Assembly (NCBI GenBank): GCA_965202675.1
Contig: OZ241842.1
Location: 1,860,001 to 1,924,000, forward strand
Direction of reading: 5' to 3'
DNA length: 64,000 nucleotides
Origin: CATQHD01 sp965202675
Lineage (GTDB): Bacteria > Actinomycetota > Acidimicrobiia > Spongiisociales > Spongiisociaceae
Shown: positions 54,022 to 63,318 of the stretch, piece after piece
Layout: each line of letters opens with the position of its first letter
Position numbering within the stretch: the stretch's first letter is position 1
Made by a program: the position numbers and the translations under genes
Notes under the pieces: model-generated
Database searches by the model: none
Told to the model about the DNA's origin: nothing
Seen by the model: only the letters and a program-made list of their open reading frames with translations

Positions 54022-54999
54022 GTGGGGTTGCTTGCTGTCGTCCTGTTCTCCGTGTGCGTCCTGACCTTCGCGGTGACCCGGTCGACGGGAACCCCGCTTT
54101 ACGCCGCCCTGGGTATGCAGGTGACCGAGGAGATGATCGAGGCCCGCGCCGAGATGATGGGCCTCAACGAACCCATCTACGTGCAGTTCACGACGTATAT
54201 GGTCAACCTGCTGAAAGGTGATCTCGGCACCTCGCGCCGCACTTTTACCCCGGTGGCCGCCGAGATCAGATACCGGCTTCCCGCCACCGCCGAGCTGGTT
54301 TTCTACGCCTTGGTGGTCAGCGGCGTCTGGGCCGTCCCCCTGGGGGTGCGCGCCGCGGTGCGCCCCAACGGCCCGCTGGCCCGGCTGGGGGAGGGGATAG
54401 CCCAGTTCGGGGTCAGCGTTCCGGCCTTCTGGCTCGGCCTGCTGCTGATCTTTCTGTTGTATTACCTGACGCCGGTCTTTCCCGCGCCGTTCGGCCGTCT
54501 GGGCGGCGCCGACCCGCCTCCCTATGTCACCGGCTTCTACACGCTGGACGGGCTGATCGCCCGAGACCCGGCTCTGGCCTGGGAGGCCCTCCGGCATCTG
54601 GTGCTTCCGGCGGTGACCCTGTCGGTGACCAGCGGACCGCCGCTCTTCCGGGTTACCCGCTCGGCGGTCCGCGAGGCCCTGGCCAGCCCCTTCGTGGAAG
54701 CCGCCCGCAGCTACGGGTTGAGCCGCCGCCAGGTCATGATCCGGGATGTTTTCCGCAACGCCGCGCCTCCGGTTCTCAACCTGGCCGCCATGACCTTCGG
54801 TTACCTGATCGGCGGCGCCGTGCTCGTGGAGAGGGTCTTCTCCTGGCCCGGCATCGGCTCCTATGCGGTGTGGGGGATGGGCTTCTCGGATTACGACGTG
54901 GTGCTCGGCGTGGTGATCGTCTCGGCGGCGATCTATGTGATCCTCTATTTCGTCGTGGACCTGGTGCAGTACGCCATGGACCCGCGCTTGAGGGACTGA
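54022..54999 (+). CDS. ABC transporter permease, DppB type (second system)
   Basis: The permease has the DppB pattern: YVQFTTYMVNLLKGDLGTS, FGVSVPAFWLGLLLIFLLYY and the EAA loop FVEAARSYGLSRRQVMIRDVFRNA. The GTG at 54022 gives 325 residues but cuts into the first helix. The same frame continues upstream with WTIFLLRRVG, the usual DppB N-terminal pattern, yet has no ATG, GTG or TTG before 54022. The true start may be a rare codon (CTG, ATC or ATA) or sequence may be missing. Confidence 0.85.
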   Translation: MGLLAVVLFSVCVLTFAVTRSTGTPLYAALGMQVTEEMIEARAEMMGLNEPIYVQFTTYMVNLLKGDLGTSRRTFTPVAAEIRYRLPATAELVFYALVVSGVWAVPLGVRAAVRPNGPLARLGEGIAQFGVSVPAFWLGLLLIFLLYYLTPVFPAPFGRLGGADPPPYVTGFYTLDGLIARDPALAWEALRHLVLPAVTLSVTSGPPLFRVTRSAVREALASPFVEAARSYGLSRRQVMIRDVFRNAAPPVLNLAAMTFGYLIGGAVLVERVFSWPGIGSYAVWGMGFSDYDVVLGVVIVSAAIYVILYFVVDLVQYAMDPRLRD

Positions 55000-55005
55000 C
55001 CGGCG

Positions 55006-55893
55006 ATGGTTTCCCCTTCCCGGACCGACCGCGGCCTGGCGGCCAAGGTGTTCCTGGGCCCCACCCTGGGCGGGACGATCAGACGGTCGATCTTCTTCCT
55101 GCTGCTGCTGTTGGCGGTCATCGGTCCGTGGATAGTTACCCACGATCCGATCCGGCCCGACCCCTTCAACCCGCTCCAGCCTCCTTCGTCCGAGCACTGG
55201 TTCGGCACCGACAACCTCGGCCTGGACATCTACTCGCGGGTCGTGGCCGGCACCCGGATCGACTTCACCCTGGCGGTTCTGGGCGTCCTCCTGGGCGGCG
55301 GCCTCGGATCCATCGTCGGGGCGTGGGCGGCCTACCGGCGGGGCTGGGTGGACACGGTTTCGCTTCGGGTGGTGGAGGTGCTGCAGTCCTTTCCCGTGCT
55401 GCTGCTCGGCTTGGCGCTGTTCGCCGCGTTGGGTCCGCTCGAGATCTTCGGTCCGTTCGACCCGGGGCTGGTGGTACTGGTCATCGCCATCGCGTCCGTC
55501 AACTTCCCGCTCTACCTGCGCCAGGTGCGCAGCGTCCTCATCCCGTTGACCGACGCCGATTTCGTCCAGGCGGCCAAATGCAGCGGCCTCGGCGCCTGGG
55601 GGATCGTATGGAACCATTTCATCCCCAACGCCCGCGGTCAGGTGTTGGCCCTCTTCGCCCTCACCTGCGCCTACGCCATCCAGATCATCGCCGGCCTGAG
55701 CTTCATCGGCCTCGGCATCGAGCCCCCCAACCCGGAGTGGGGGGCGATGATCAAAGAAGGGGCGGAGCTGATCATCCAGCGGGCTTGGTGGCCGTCGCTC
55801 TTCCCCGGCCTGGCCATCGTCCTCTCGGTCTACTCGCTGACCGGATTCTCGGTCGGATCCGACGCCGCGGTCAACCCGGCGGGTCCGTCGTGA
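55006..55893 (+). CDS. ABC transporter permease, DppC type (second system)
   Basis: The 295-residue permease has the motif HWFGTDNLGLDIYSRVVAGTRIDFTLA, the EAA loop FVQAAKCSGLGAWGIVWNHFIPNA and the terminal helix with SVYSLTGFSVG. It starts with ATG 6 bases after the preceding stop and overlaps the next gene as GTGA. Confidence 0.93.
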   Translation: MVSPSRTDRGLAAKVFLGPTLGGTIRRSIFFLLLLLAVIGPWIVTHDPIRPDPFNPLQPPSSEHWFGTDNLGLDIYSRVVAGTRIDFTLAVLGVLLGGGLGSIVGAWAAYRRGWVDTVSLRVVEVLQSFPVLLLGLALFAALGPLEIFGPFDPGLVVLVIAIASVNFPLYLRQVRSVLIPLTDADFVQAAKCSGLGAWGIVWNHFIPNARGQVLALFALTCAYAIQIIAGLSFIGLGIEPPNPEWGAMIKEGAELIIQRAWWPSLFPGLAIVLSVYSLTGFSVGSDAAVNPAGPS

Positions 55894-56864
55894 CCGGCGG
55901 CGGCGCCCTCTTGTCCCTGAGGGGCGTCGAGGCCGTGATCCATACGCCCGCCGGGCCGGTTCACCCCCTCCAAGGAGCGGACCTGGAGGTGTTCCCGGGC
56001 GAGACGGTGGGGCTGGTGGGCGAGAGCGGATCGGGCAAGACCATGATGCTGCGGGCGATCCTGCGCCTTATGCCGCCCGGCGGCGCCGTCACCGGCGGGG
56101 CCATCGACTGGGACGGCCGCTCGGTGCTCGACATGGACCCCGGCGAGCTCCAGGCCTATCGCGGCGCCGACGCGGCGATGATCTACCAGAACCCGGTGGC
56201 GGCCCTCGATCCGATGCTGGACGTAGAGCGGCAGATAGTCGACGCGTTCAAGGCCAACCGCGGCGGGGCGGCGGACAGCGCCCGGGAATTCGCGGCATCG
56301 ATCCTGCGCGAGCTCGAGTTCGGCAACCCCGAGGTGATCCTGGAGCGCTACCCGCACCAGCTGAGCGGCGGGATGGCCCAGCGGGTCAACATCGCGCTGG
56401 CCCTGGCCTGCAGTCCGTCGCTGATCCTGGCCGACGAGCCCACCACCGGCCTCGACATGACAACGCAGATCCGCGTTCTGGACCTGCTGGAGGAACAGGT
56501 CAGCGTCCGCAGGGCCGCCCTGCTTTTCATCTCCCATGACCTGCGGGCGGTGGCCCGCGTCTCGCGTCGGATCGGCATCATGTACGCGGGCCGGGTGGTG
56601 GAGTTCGGCCCCCGGGAGCGGATCCTGACCGAGCCGGACCACCCCTACACCCGGGCGCTGCTCGAATGCGTCGACCTGCGGGTCGGCGAACGGCCCCGCT
56701 CCATACCGGGTCTGGTGCCGAGGATGACCTCCGTGCACACGCTGTGCGCCTTCCGGGAGCGCTGCCCCTCGAGGATGGAGGTGTGCGGCGAGCGCCCGGC
56801 CCCCGAATACGCGTCCGCCGGCCGCCGCCGGGTGCTCTGCCATCTGGGGTCCGGCCATGGCTGA
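55890..56864 (+). CDS. ABC transporter ATPase, DppD type (second system)
   Basis: The 324-residue ATPase has Walker A GESGSGKTMMLRA, Q-loop YQNPVAALDP, signature LSGGMAQR, Walker B LILADEPTTGLD and the switch His in FISHD, ending in the oligo_HPY Cys segment CAFRERCPSRMEVC. The GTG start overlaps the permease stop, and its end overlaps the next ATPase by 8 bases. Confidence 0.93.
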   Translation: MTGGGALLSLRGVEAVIHTPAGPVHPLQGADLEVFPGETVGLVGESGSGKTMMLRAILRLMPPGGAVTGGAIDWDGRSVLDMDPGELQAYRGADAAMIYQNPVAALDPMLDVERQIVDAFKANRGGAADSAREFAASILRELEFGNPEVILERYPHQLSGGMAQRVNIALALACSPSLILADEPTTGLDMTTQIRVLDLLEEQVSVRRAALLFISHDLRAVARVSRRIGIMYAGRVVEFGPRERILTEPDHPYTRALLECVDLRVGERPRSIPGLVPRMTSVHTLCAFRERCPSRMEVCGERPAPEYASAGRRRVLCHLGSGHG

Positions 56865-57849
56865 CACCCCGATCCTCGAAGTCCGCAACCTGGCCAAGAC
56901 CTATCGCGTGCGGCACTCGATAGGCCGGGTGGAAACGGTGCGGGCCGCCGAGGATGTGTCCTTCACGGTCGAGCGGGCGCGCACGCTGGGCATCGTGGGG
57001 GAGAGCGGTTCGGGCAAGTCGACCGTGGCCCGTTGCCTGCTCGGGCTTACCCGGCCCACCGCCGGGGAGGTGCTGCTGCACGGTGCGCCGCTCGTCGGCC
57101 TCGGCGTCCGCCGGATGCGCCCCCACCGGCGGCTCCTGCAGATGGTCTTCCAGATGCCCCAGGCTTCCTTCGACCCGACCCGGACGGTGCGCAGTTCCGT
57201 GATGCAGCCGCTGCGCCGCCTCCGGCCCGACCTCTCCCGCGAGCAACAGGAGGAGCGGCTGCGGCAGGTGTTGGAAGCGGTGAACTTCGGCGGGGAGCTC
57301 TGGGAACGGAAACCGCCGGCGCTGAGCGGCGGCCAGCTCCAGCGGGCGGCCATCGCCAGGGCGTTGGCGCCCGATCCGGAGATCGTGGTGCTCGACGAGC
57401 CGACCTCGTCGCTGGATCTGAGTGTGCGCGGCGACATCTTGTCCCTGCTCCAGGGGCTTCAGCAGGAGACGAACGCGGCGTTCGTCTTTATCTCGCACGA
57501 TCTCGAAGCGGTGCGGGTCTGCGCCGACGAGCTGATCGTCATGTACCTCGGCCAGATAGTCGAGCGGGGTCCGGCCTCGCAGGTGTTCGAAGCCCCCGCC
57601 CACCCCTACACCAAGGCGTTGGTGGCCGCCAGCAAGTTCGAGGCCGGAGGTTTCACGCTCGCCTCGCGCGGCGAGAAGGATCCCGCCTCCGGGTGCCGGC
57701 TGCTTCCGAGGTGCCCCCTGGCCGAGGCCGCCTGCTCGGAAGAGCAGAGCCTGGCGGCGGACGGGGCCGGCGGGCGGGAGGTGCGCTGCTGGAAAGCCGC
57801 CTCGGGCCGGAGCGGGGCGGAGCTCCCCGAAAGCGGGGGCGGCGGGTGA
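56857..57849 (+). CDS. ABC transporter ATPase, DppF type (second system)
   Basis: The 330-residue ATPase has GESGSGKSTVARCLLGL, FQMPQASFDPTRTV, LSGGQLQRAAIARAL, VVLDEPTSSLD, FISHDLEAV and a Cys tail (GCRLLPRCPLAEAAC). Unlike the first transporter, here the two ATPases are separate genes. It is followed 75 bases later by hyuA, so the transporter probably supplies the HyuAB substrate. Confidence 0.93.
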   Translation: MADTPILEVRNLAKTYRVRHSIGRVETVRAAEDVSFTVERARTLGIVGESGSGKSTVARCLLGLTRPTAGEVLLHGAPLVGLGVRRMRPHRRLLQMVFQMPQASFDPTRTVRSSVMQPLRRLRPDLSREQQEERLRQVLEAVNFGGELWERKPPALSGGQLQRAAIARALAPDPEIVVLDEPTSSLDLSVRGDILSLLQGLQQETNAAFVFISHDLEAVRVCADELIVMYLGQIVERGPASQVFEAPAHPYTKALVAASKFEAGGFTLASRGEKDPASGCRLLPRCPLAEAACSEEQSLAADGAGGREVRCWKAASGRSGAELPESGGGG

Positions 57850-57924
57850 TGTTGACCGGTCCTGCCCGGTGCGGGTACGCTGAGAACCGCGGTTCGTGAT
57901 GCCGGGGAGGGATTAGAGGCGGCG

Positions 57925-59949
57925 ATGAAAACCAGGATTGCGGTCGATATAGGCGGCACCTTCACGGATCTCGTCATGGAATCGCCGGCGGGCGTCCGGG
58001 TTTCGAAGGTGCTGTCCACGCCGGAGGATCTTGTTGACGGCGTGCTGAGCGCGGTGCGGAGCGCCGGCGCGGACCTCGCGGAGTGCGGCCTGTTCATCCA
58101 CGGCACGACCGTGGGGCTGAATACCTTTCTGGAGCGGTCCGGAGGGCGGTCCGCGCTGGTAACCACCCGGGGTTACCGCGACGCCTATCTGATCGGGCGC
58201 GGGCATAGGGAGGACATGTACGACCTGCGGTACCGCAAGCCCGAGCCGCTGGTCGAGCGCGATTCCATTTTCGAGGTCGATGAACGGATCCTGGCTTCCG
58301 GCGAGGTGCTCAGCCCGCTGGACGCCAACTCGGTGGAGATCGCCGCCAAGGCCATAGCCGAAGACGACTACGAAGCGGTGGCTGTTTCGCTCATCCATTC
58401 GTACGTCGACCCGGTGCACGAGCTGGAGGTGAGGGAGATACTGAGGTCGCTCCTCCCCGACGCCCCCATCGCGATGAGCCACGAAGTAGCCCCGGAGTGG
58501 CGGGAATACGAGCGGACCTCCACGACCGTAACGTCCGCCTACATCACCCCCCGGATACGCAGTTACCTCCGGCGGCTGTCTACGGCGCTCGAGGAGAGGG
58601 GTCTGTCCACCCCGCTGCACATCACGCAGTCGAACGGAGGGGCCATGCCGGCCGACGCGGCGGTCGACCGGGCGGTCCTGACGCTGTATTCGGGTCCGGT
58701 GGGCGGGGTGATCGGCGGCCGCGAGGTGGGGCGGCAGACCGGCCAGCCGAACCTCATCTGCATAGACATGGGCGGCACTTCTTTCGATGTCAGCCTGATC
58801 CGCGGCGGCCAGGCGGGGATGCAGTCCGAATTCGAGATACAGGGCCTGCCGATCCTCGCTCCGGCGGTGGAGCTGGTCAGCATCGGCGCCGGGGGAGGCA
58901 GCATCATCTACGAGAAGAACGGCGGTCTGCGGGTCGGGCCGGAATCGGCCGGTTCGTCGCCCGGTCCGGCCTGTTACGGGCGGGGAGGGACGCGGCCCAC
59001 CGTTTCCGACGCCAACGTCGTTCTGGGGCGGCTGCCGCGCGCCCAGAAGCTGGCCGGTTCCCTCGCGCTGGACCGCGGGGCCGCCGAAGAGGCCCTGCTT
59101 TCGGCGGCGGGGGTCTTCGGCTTGTCGGCGGCCGAGCTGGCCGAGCAAGCCCTCGACGTGACCCATTTCGTCATGGCCGAGGCCATCCGCGAGCTCACCG
59201 TCGAGCGGGGCCTGCATCCGCAGGACTTCACGCTGGTGGCTTTCGGCGGCGCCGGGCCGCTGCATGCCGCTTTCCTCGCCGAGGAGCTCGAGGTGGGCCG
59301 GGTGGTGATACCGTCGGATCCGGGTGTGTTCTCGGCGTGGGGGATGCTCCAGGGGGACGTCCGCCATGATGTGGTCTCCACCTTCTACCGGCGGCTGGAC
59401 CGCCCGGTATTGGATCTGTCGGAACCCATCGCGCAGCTCGAGGAAAAGGTCTGCCGCGAGATGAAGGCGGACGGCGCGGCCCGAGCCGGAATGCGGTTCG
59501 AGGTCAACGTCGAGCTCCGCTATGTCGGCCAGGAGTACTCCCTGCCGGTGCCGCTGCCGGGGAAGGCCGCCGACGCCGAGTTCAGGGCGGATTTCCACAG
59601 CCGGTATGAGCAGCGGTACGGGCACTCCAATCCGGAAGCCCCGGTCGAGATGGTGGCGATCCGGTTGACCGGCATCCTGGAATTCGCCCGCGGCCCCGGA
59701 CGGCGCCCGGCAGGCGCACCGGGCCGGGCGTCCGCCTCGCACGAGGAGGTCTACTTCGACGGCCGGGCTACGAAGACGGCGGTCATGGCCCGGGACCAGG
59801 TGGCCCGGGATGGAGCGTCCGGCCGCCTGGCCGGGCCGGCGATTGTGGTGGAGGCCTCCACCACCACGGTGGTTCCGCCGGGATGGGAGCTGTTCGCCGA
59901 CCCTTCCGGCCATCTGATCATGGAGCGAACCGAGAGGGCCGGGGCATGA
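57925..59949 (+). CDS. HyuA-type subunit (N-methylhydantoinase A/5-oxoprolinase family)
   Basis: The 674-residue ATP-dependent amidohydrolase subunit begins TRIAVDIGGTFTDLV, the phosphate-binding signature of the family. It continues with IHGTTVGLNTFLERSG, DMGGTSFDVSLIRGG, SIGAGGGSIIY, SAGSSPGPACYGRGG and FGGAGPLHAAFLAEEL. HyuA with HyuB opens hydantoins, 5-oxoproline or, in the related carboxylases, activates ketones. The ATG overlap with hyuB shows they form one unit. Confidence 0.93.
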   Translation: MKTRIAVDIGGTFTDLVMESPAGVRVSKVLSTPEDLVDGVLSAVRSAGADLAECGLFIHGTTVGLNTFLERSGGRSALVTTRGYRDAYLIGRGHREDMYDLRYRKPEPLVERDSIFEVDERILASGEVLSPLDANSVEIAAKAIAEDDYEAVAVSLIHSYVDPVHELEVREILRSLLPDAPIAMSHEVAPEWREYERTSTTVTSAYITPRIRSYLRRLSTALEERGLSTPLHITQSNGGAMPADAAVDRAVLTLYSGPVGGVIGGREVGRQTGQPNLICIDMGGTSFDVSLIRGGQAGMQSEFEIQGLPILAPAVELVSIGAGGGSIIYEKNGGLRVGPESAGSSPGPACYGRGGTRPTVSDANVVLGRLPRAQKLAGSLALDRGAAEEALLSAAGVFGLSAAELAEQALDVTHFVMAEAIRELTVERGLHPQDFTLVAFGGAGPLHAAFLAEELEVGRVVIPSDPGVFSAWGMLQGDVRHDVVSTFYRRLDRPVLDLSEPIAQLEEKVCREMKADGAARAGMRFEVNVELRYVGQEYSLPVPLPGKAADAEFRADFHSRYEQRYGHSNPEAPVEMVAIRLTGILEFARGPGRRPAGAPGRASASHEEVYFDGRATKTAVMARDQVARDGASGRLAGPAIVVEASTTTVVPPGWELFADPSGHLIMERTERAGA

Positions 59950-61595
59950 CCGCCGCGCCCCGCACCGGAGAACCGTCCGCGCCGACGCCCGCGACCGTCG
60001 AGGTGGTGCGCCATGCTTTCATCTCGGGGGCCGAGCAGATGCGGAGGAACCTGTACCGCAGCGCCCACAGCCCCGTGATCTACGAGATGAAGGACTGCTC
60101 GGTGGGAATCTACGACGCAGGCGGCCGGTTGCTGGGCCAGGCGCCGGGCCTTCCGTTCTTTCTGGGCAGCCTGGGCGGGACGCTTCGGGCCGTGATCCGG
60201 ATCAAGGGGCGCCGGGCCTTCCAGGAAGGGGATGTCTGGCTGGTCAACGACTCGACCATCTGCGGCAGCCACCTCAACGACGTGACGGTTTTCGCCCCCA
60301 TCTTTGTGGGCGGGCGCCTGCGGGGGTTCTCGGCGGCGAAGGCCCACTGGAACGACATCGGGGCGAAGGAAGCCGGGTACGTCGGCGACACCGTGGACAT
60401 ATTCCAGGAGGGTCTGCGCATCGGGCCCACCTGCCTGATCAGAGGCGGCCGGCTCGACCAGCAGATACTGGACCTCATCGCCCTCAACTCCCGGTTTCCC
60501 ACGGCGCTGGTGGGCGACCTGATGGCCGAGATCAGCGCCTGCCGGACCGGGGTCGAGAGGTTCCGTTCGATAGTGGAGCGGTTCGGCTGGGAGCAGGTGC
60601 GGAGCTCCATAGAGTCGGTGTTCGAGCAGGCCGAGGCCCAGGACCGCCGGTCCGTCGAGGAGATCCCCGACGGGGTGTACACGGCCGAGGGCCGGCTCGA
60701 CAACGACGGCGTCACCGACGACCCCGTATACGTGAAGGTCGCCGTAACGGTGCAGGGCGACGAGATGAAGGTCGATCTCACCGGGTCGAATGCGCAGTGC
60801 GTCGGCAGCACCAACAGCGGGGTGGTCCAGACCCGGTCCGCCGTCGAGCAGGGCTTCAAGTTCCTCGTCAACCCGCACGAGCCGGTGTCGGGCGGCAACT
60901 TCCGCAACCTGGAGGTGATAGCCCCGGAGGGCAGCTGTTTCAACCCCGCCGCAACCGCTCCCTGCCTGCATTACGGCCCTCATCTGATGCTGGCCCTCGA
61001 CCTCATGATCAAGGCCCTGAGCCGGGCGGTTCCCGACCGGACGGCCGCCGGGCACGTGGGGGATTCATGGAACGTGATCATCGTCGGAGAGAACGAGTTC
61101 GGCCTTTTCCTGTCGGGAGAGTCGCTGACCGGCGGCTGGGGGGCTTACGAGGGCGGGGACGGTGAATCCGCCCTGATCCACTCGGCGGCGGGCGATTTCA
61201 AGAACTTCCCGATCGAGACGATGGAACACCGGTATCCGCTGATCATGCATCGCCATAGTCTGCGGGACGGATCGGGCGGCGCCGGAAAGTGGCGCGGCGG
61301 CCTCGGAATCATAAGGGAGTACGAGGTGCTGGCGCCTTGCACGATCCAGCTGTGGTTCGAGCGGGCCGTCCAGCCGTCGTGGGGGCTCTTCGGGGGGGAG
61401 GACGGCGCTCCGCCCGAAGTGTGGGTCTCCCGCCCCGGCCGGGCGCCGATGCATATTCTGAAGGCCAACAATCTGAAGGTCGAACCGGGAACGAGGATCC
61501 TCGTAAAGACCGGCGGGGGCGGCGGCTGGGGAGACCCGGCGCAACGGTCGTCCGAGGACCGCACCCGGGACCGCCGCCTCGAGCTGGCGACCTGA
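59946..61595 (+). CDS. HyuB-type subunit (N-methylhydantoinase B/5-oxoprolinase family)
   Basis: The 549-residue partner has VVRHAFISGAEQMRRNLYRSAHSPVIYEMKDCSVGIYDAGG, the segment GDVWLVNDSTICGSHLNDVTVFAP, FAGSNAQ-like LTGSNAQCVGSTNSG and the C-terminal GGAGKWRGGLG and GGGGGWGDP. All are typical of the B subunit. The ATG at 59946 overlaps the hyuA stop; the earlier in-frame ATG at 59883 lies deep in hyuA. Confidence 0.93.
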   Translation: MTAAPRTGEPSAPTPATVEVVRHAFISGAEQMRRNLYRSAHSPVIYEMKDCSVGIYDAGGRLLGQAPGLPFFLGSLGGTLRAVIRIKGRRAFQEGDVWLVNDSTICGSHLNDVTVFAPIFVGGRLRGFSAAKAHWNDIGAKEAGYVGDTVDIFQEGLRIGPTCLIRGGRLDQQILDLIALNSRFPTALVGDLMAEISACRTGVERFRSIVERFGWEQVRSSIESVFEQAEAQDRRSVEEIPDGVYTAEGRLDNDGVTDDPVYVKVAVTVQGDEMKVDLTGSNAQCVGSTNSGVVQTRSAVEQGFKFLVNPHEPVSGGNFRNLEVIAPEGSCFNPAATAPCLHYGPHLMLALDLMIKALSRAVPDRTAAGHVGDSWNVIIVGENEFGLFLSGESLTGGWGAYEGGDGESALIHSAAGDFKNFPIETMEHRYPLIMHRHSLRDGSGGAGKWRGGLGIIREYEVLAPCTIQLWFERAVQPSWGLFGGEDGAPPEVWVSRPGRAPMHILKANNLKVEPGTRILVKTGGGGGWGDPAQRSSEDRTRDRRLELAT

Positions 61596-61629
61596 CGCGC
61601 CGCCGGGAGATACGAACGGGCAGGGAGAT

Positions 61630-63270
61630 ATGAACGCAACGGACCGGAACCAGCAGGTGCAGGAACTCGGCCGGGAGTTCTGGGATTGGCGGTTGGTTAC
61701 CTCCTACCGGAGCCCGGACGACGTTCCCCGGATCGAGTACCACCCCGAGTGGGTTCCCGAGTTCGACGAGGATTCGGCCCGGCGCCGCCTCCGCCGCGCC
61801 GCGGAGTTCCGCCGGCGGTGGGAGGCGATCGACGTTGCGGGCGAACCCATCCCGACCCAGGTCGATCACCGGCTGATCGGGTCGGCGATAGCCCGGGTGG
61901 AGTGGGAAACCGGGACGCTGCGGAACTGGGAGCGCGATGCGGTGATGCAGGTGCACCAGGCTCTGGGTCCGGTCTACGACTCGATGCTCCAGGCGCCGCC
62001 CTTCGGCCCGGACCGCCAGGACGGGCTGATATTCCGCCTCGGCCGGGTCGCCCCCCAGCTGGACGCGGCGCGCGAGAACCTGTCGCGGGCCGGAAACTCG
62101 GCTTTGGCCGGCGCCGCCCTCCGTCTGCTGGCGGACATACACGAGGCGTTGCCGCGGTCGATCGACGCGCTGCGCCCCCACTTCGGCCCGAACCGCCTCG
62201 AGCCCCTGCAGGAGGCGGGCGCAGCCGCGGCCCGCGCCTTGGAGTCCTTCCGGGAATGGCTGCGCGTCCGCCGGGCGGACATGAGCCCGCCGGAGCCGGT
62301 GGGGCGGGATGCGTTCGTGTGGTTCCTGCGCAACGTTGCGCTCCTGCCGCTGTCCCCCGAGGAGATCGTGCGGCTGGCGGAGCGGGAGCTCTCCCGCAAC
62401 TACGCCTGGGAGGAGATCGAAAAGAACCGGGGTTCGGAAGGGGCCCGTCCGCCCCGCTTCGAATCGGCGGCCGCCCAGGCGGCGTCGGAGATCGAAGCCG
62501 AAGGGCAGATCCGGGAGTTCTACGAACGGGAGAACCTGCTCACCCAGCCCGACTCGCTGCGCAGGTACCACACGGCCCCGCTGCCCGGCTACCTCGAGCC
62601 GATCACCTGGCTCGGCGTGGCCAACGACCTGACCTCCGACCGGCGGCTCCATGAGGACGCCGTGACCTACGTGTGGGATCCGAACAGGACCCTGCCGTAC
62701 TTCTATTGGGCGAACGCCCACGACACGCGCCTGGGGATCATCCATGAAGGCGTGCATTACAAGCAGCTGGCTCTTTCCTGGGCGCATCCGAACCCCCTCC
62801 GCCGCCGGTACTACGACTCGACCGCCAACGAGGGGCTGGCCCATTACAACGAGGAGCTCATGGCGCAGGCCGGATTGTTCGACGACGCCCCCTGGTCGCG
62901 GCTGGTGGTACAGAACTTCAAGCGGCTGCGGAGCCTGAGGGCGGTGGTGGACGTCGGGTTGGCCACCGGCGCCATGAGCCTGGAAGAGGGCATGGAAACC
63001 TTTGTCGAGCAGATACCCATAGACGAGCAGACGGCGCTGGAAGAGACCGCCATGTACGCAGCCAACCCCGGCCTGGCCATGAGCTATATGGTGGGCAAGC
63101 TCGAGATATTCCGCCTCCTGGGAGACGCCAGACGGGCGCAGGGCGGGGAGTTCTCCCTGCGCGCCTTCCACGACTTCCTCTGGAACAACGGCAACGTTCC
63201 GCTGTCGTTGATCCGTTGGGAGATGCTCGGCGACCCGAGCGACATCCGGGCAATCGACCAGGCCGGGTAG
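61630..63270 (+). CDS. DUF885-family zinc metallopeptidase-like protein
   Basis: The 546-residue protein contains HEGVH at about 372-376 and the downstream NEGLAHYNEEL with Glu at about 401. This is the arrangement of an HExxH gluzincin and of the DUF885 family. No signal peptide is present, so it should be cytoplasmic. It may cleave imported peptides or N-carbamoyl-like products, but the substrate is unknown. It follows hyuB after 34 bases, in the same direction, so it likely belongs to the same operon. Confidence 0.8.
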   Translation: MNATDRNQQVQELGREFWDWRLVTSYRSPDDVPRIEYHPEWVPEFDEDSARRRLRRAAEFRRRWEAIDVAGEPIPTQVDHRLIGSAIARVEWETGTLRNWERDAVMQVHQALGPVYDSMLQAPPFGPDRQDGLIFRLGRVAPQLDAARENLSRAGNSALAGAALRLLADIHEALPRSIDALRPHFGPNRLEPLQEAGAAAARALESFREWLRVRRADMSPPEPVGRDAFVWFLRNVALLPLSPEEIVRLAERELSRNYAWEEIEKNRGSEGARPPRFESAAAQAASEIEAEGQIREFYERENLLTQPDSLRRYHTAPLPGYLEPITWLGVANDLTSDRRLHEDAVTYVWDPNRTLPYFYWANAHDTRLGIIHEGVHYKQLALSWAHPNPLRRRYYDSTANEGLAHYNEELMAQAGLFDDAPWSRLVVQNFKRLRSLRAVVDVGLATGAMSLEEGMETFVEQIPIDEQTALEETAMYAANPGLAMSYMVGKLEIFRLLGDARRAQGGEFSLRAFHDFLWNNGNVPLSLIRWEMLGDPSDIRAIDQAG

Positions 63271-63318
63271 GCGCCCCTCCGCGCCGGGAGGCGCTCCGTT
63301 GGGTTGCCGGTCCGCTGG

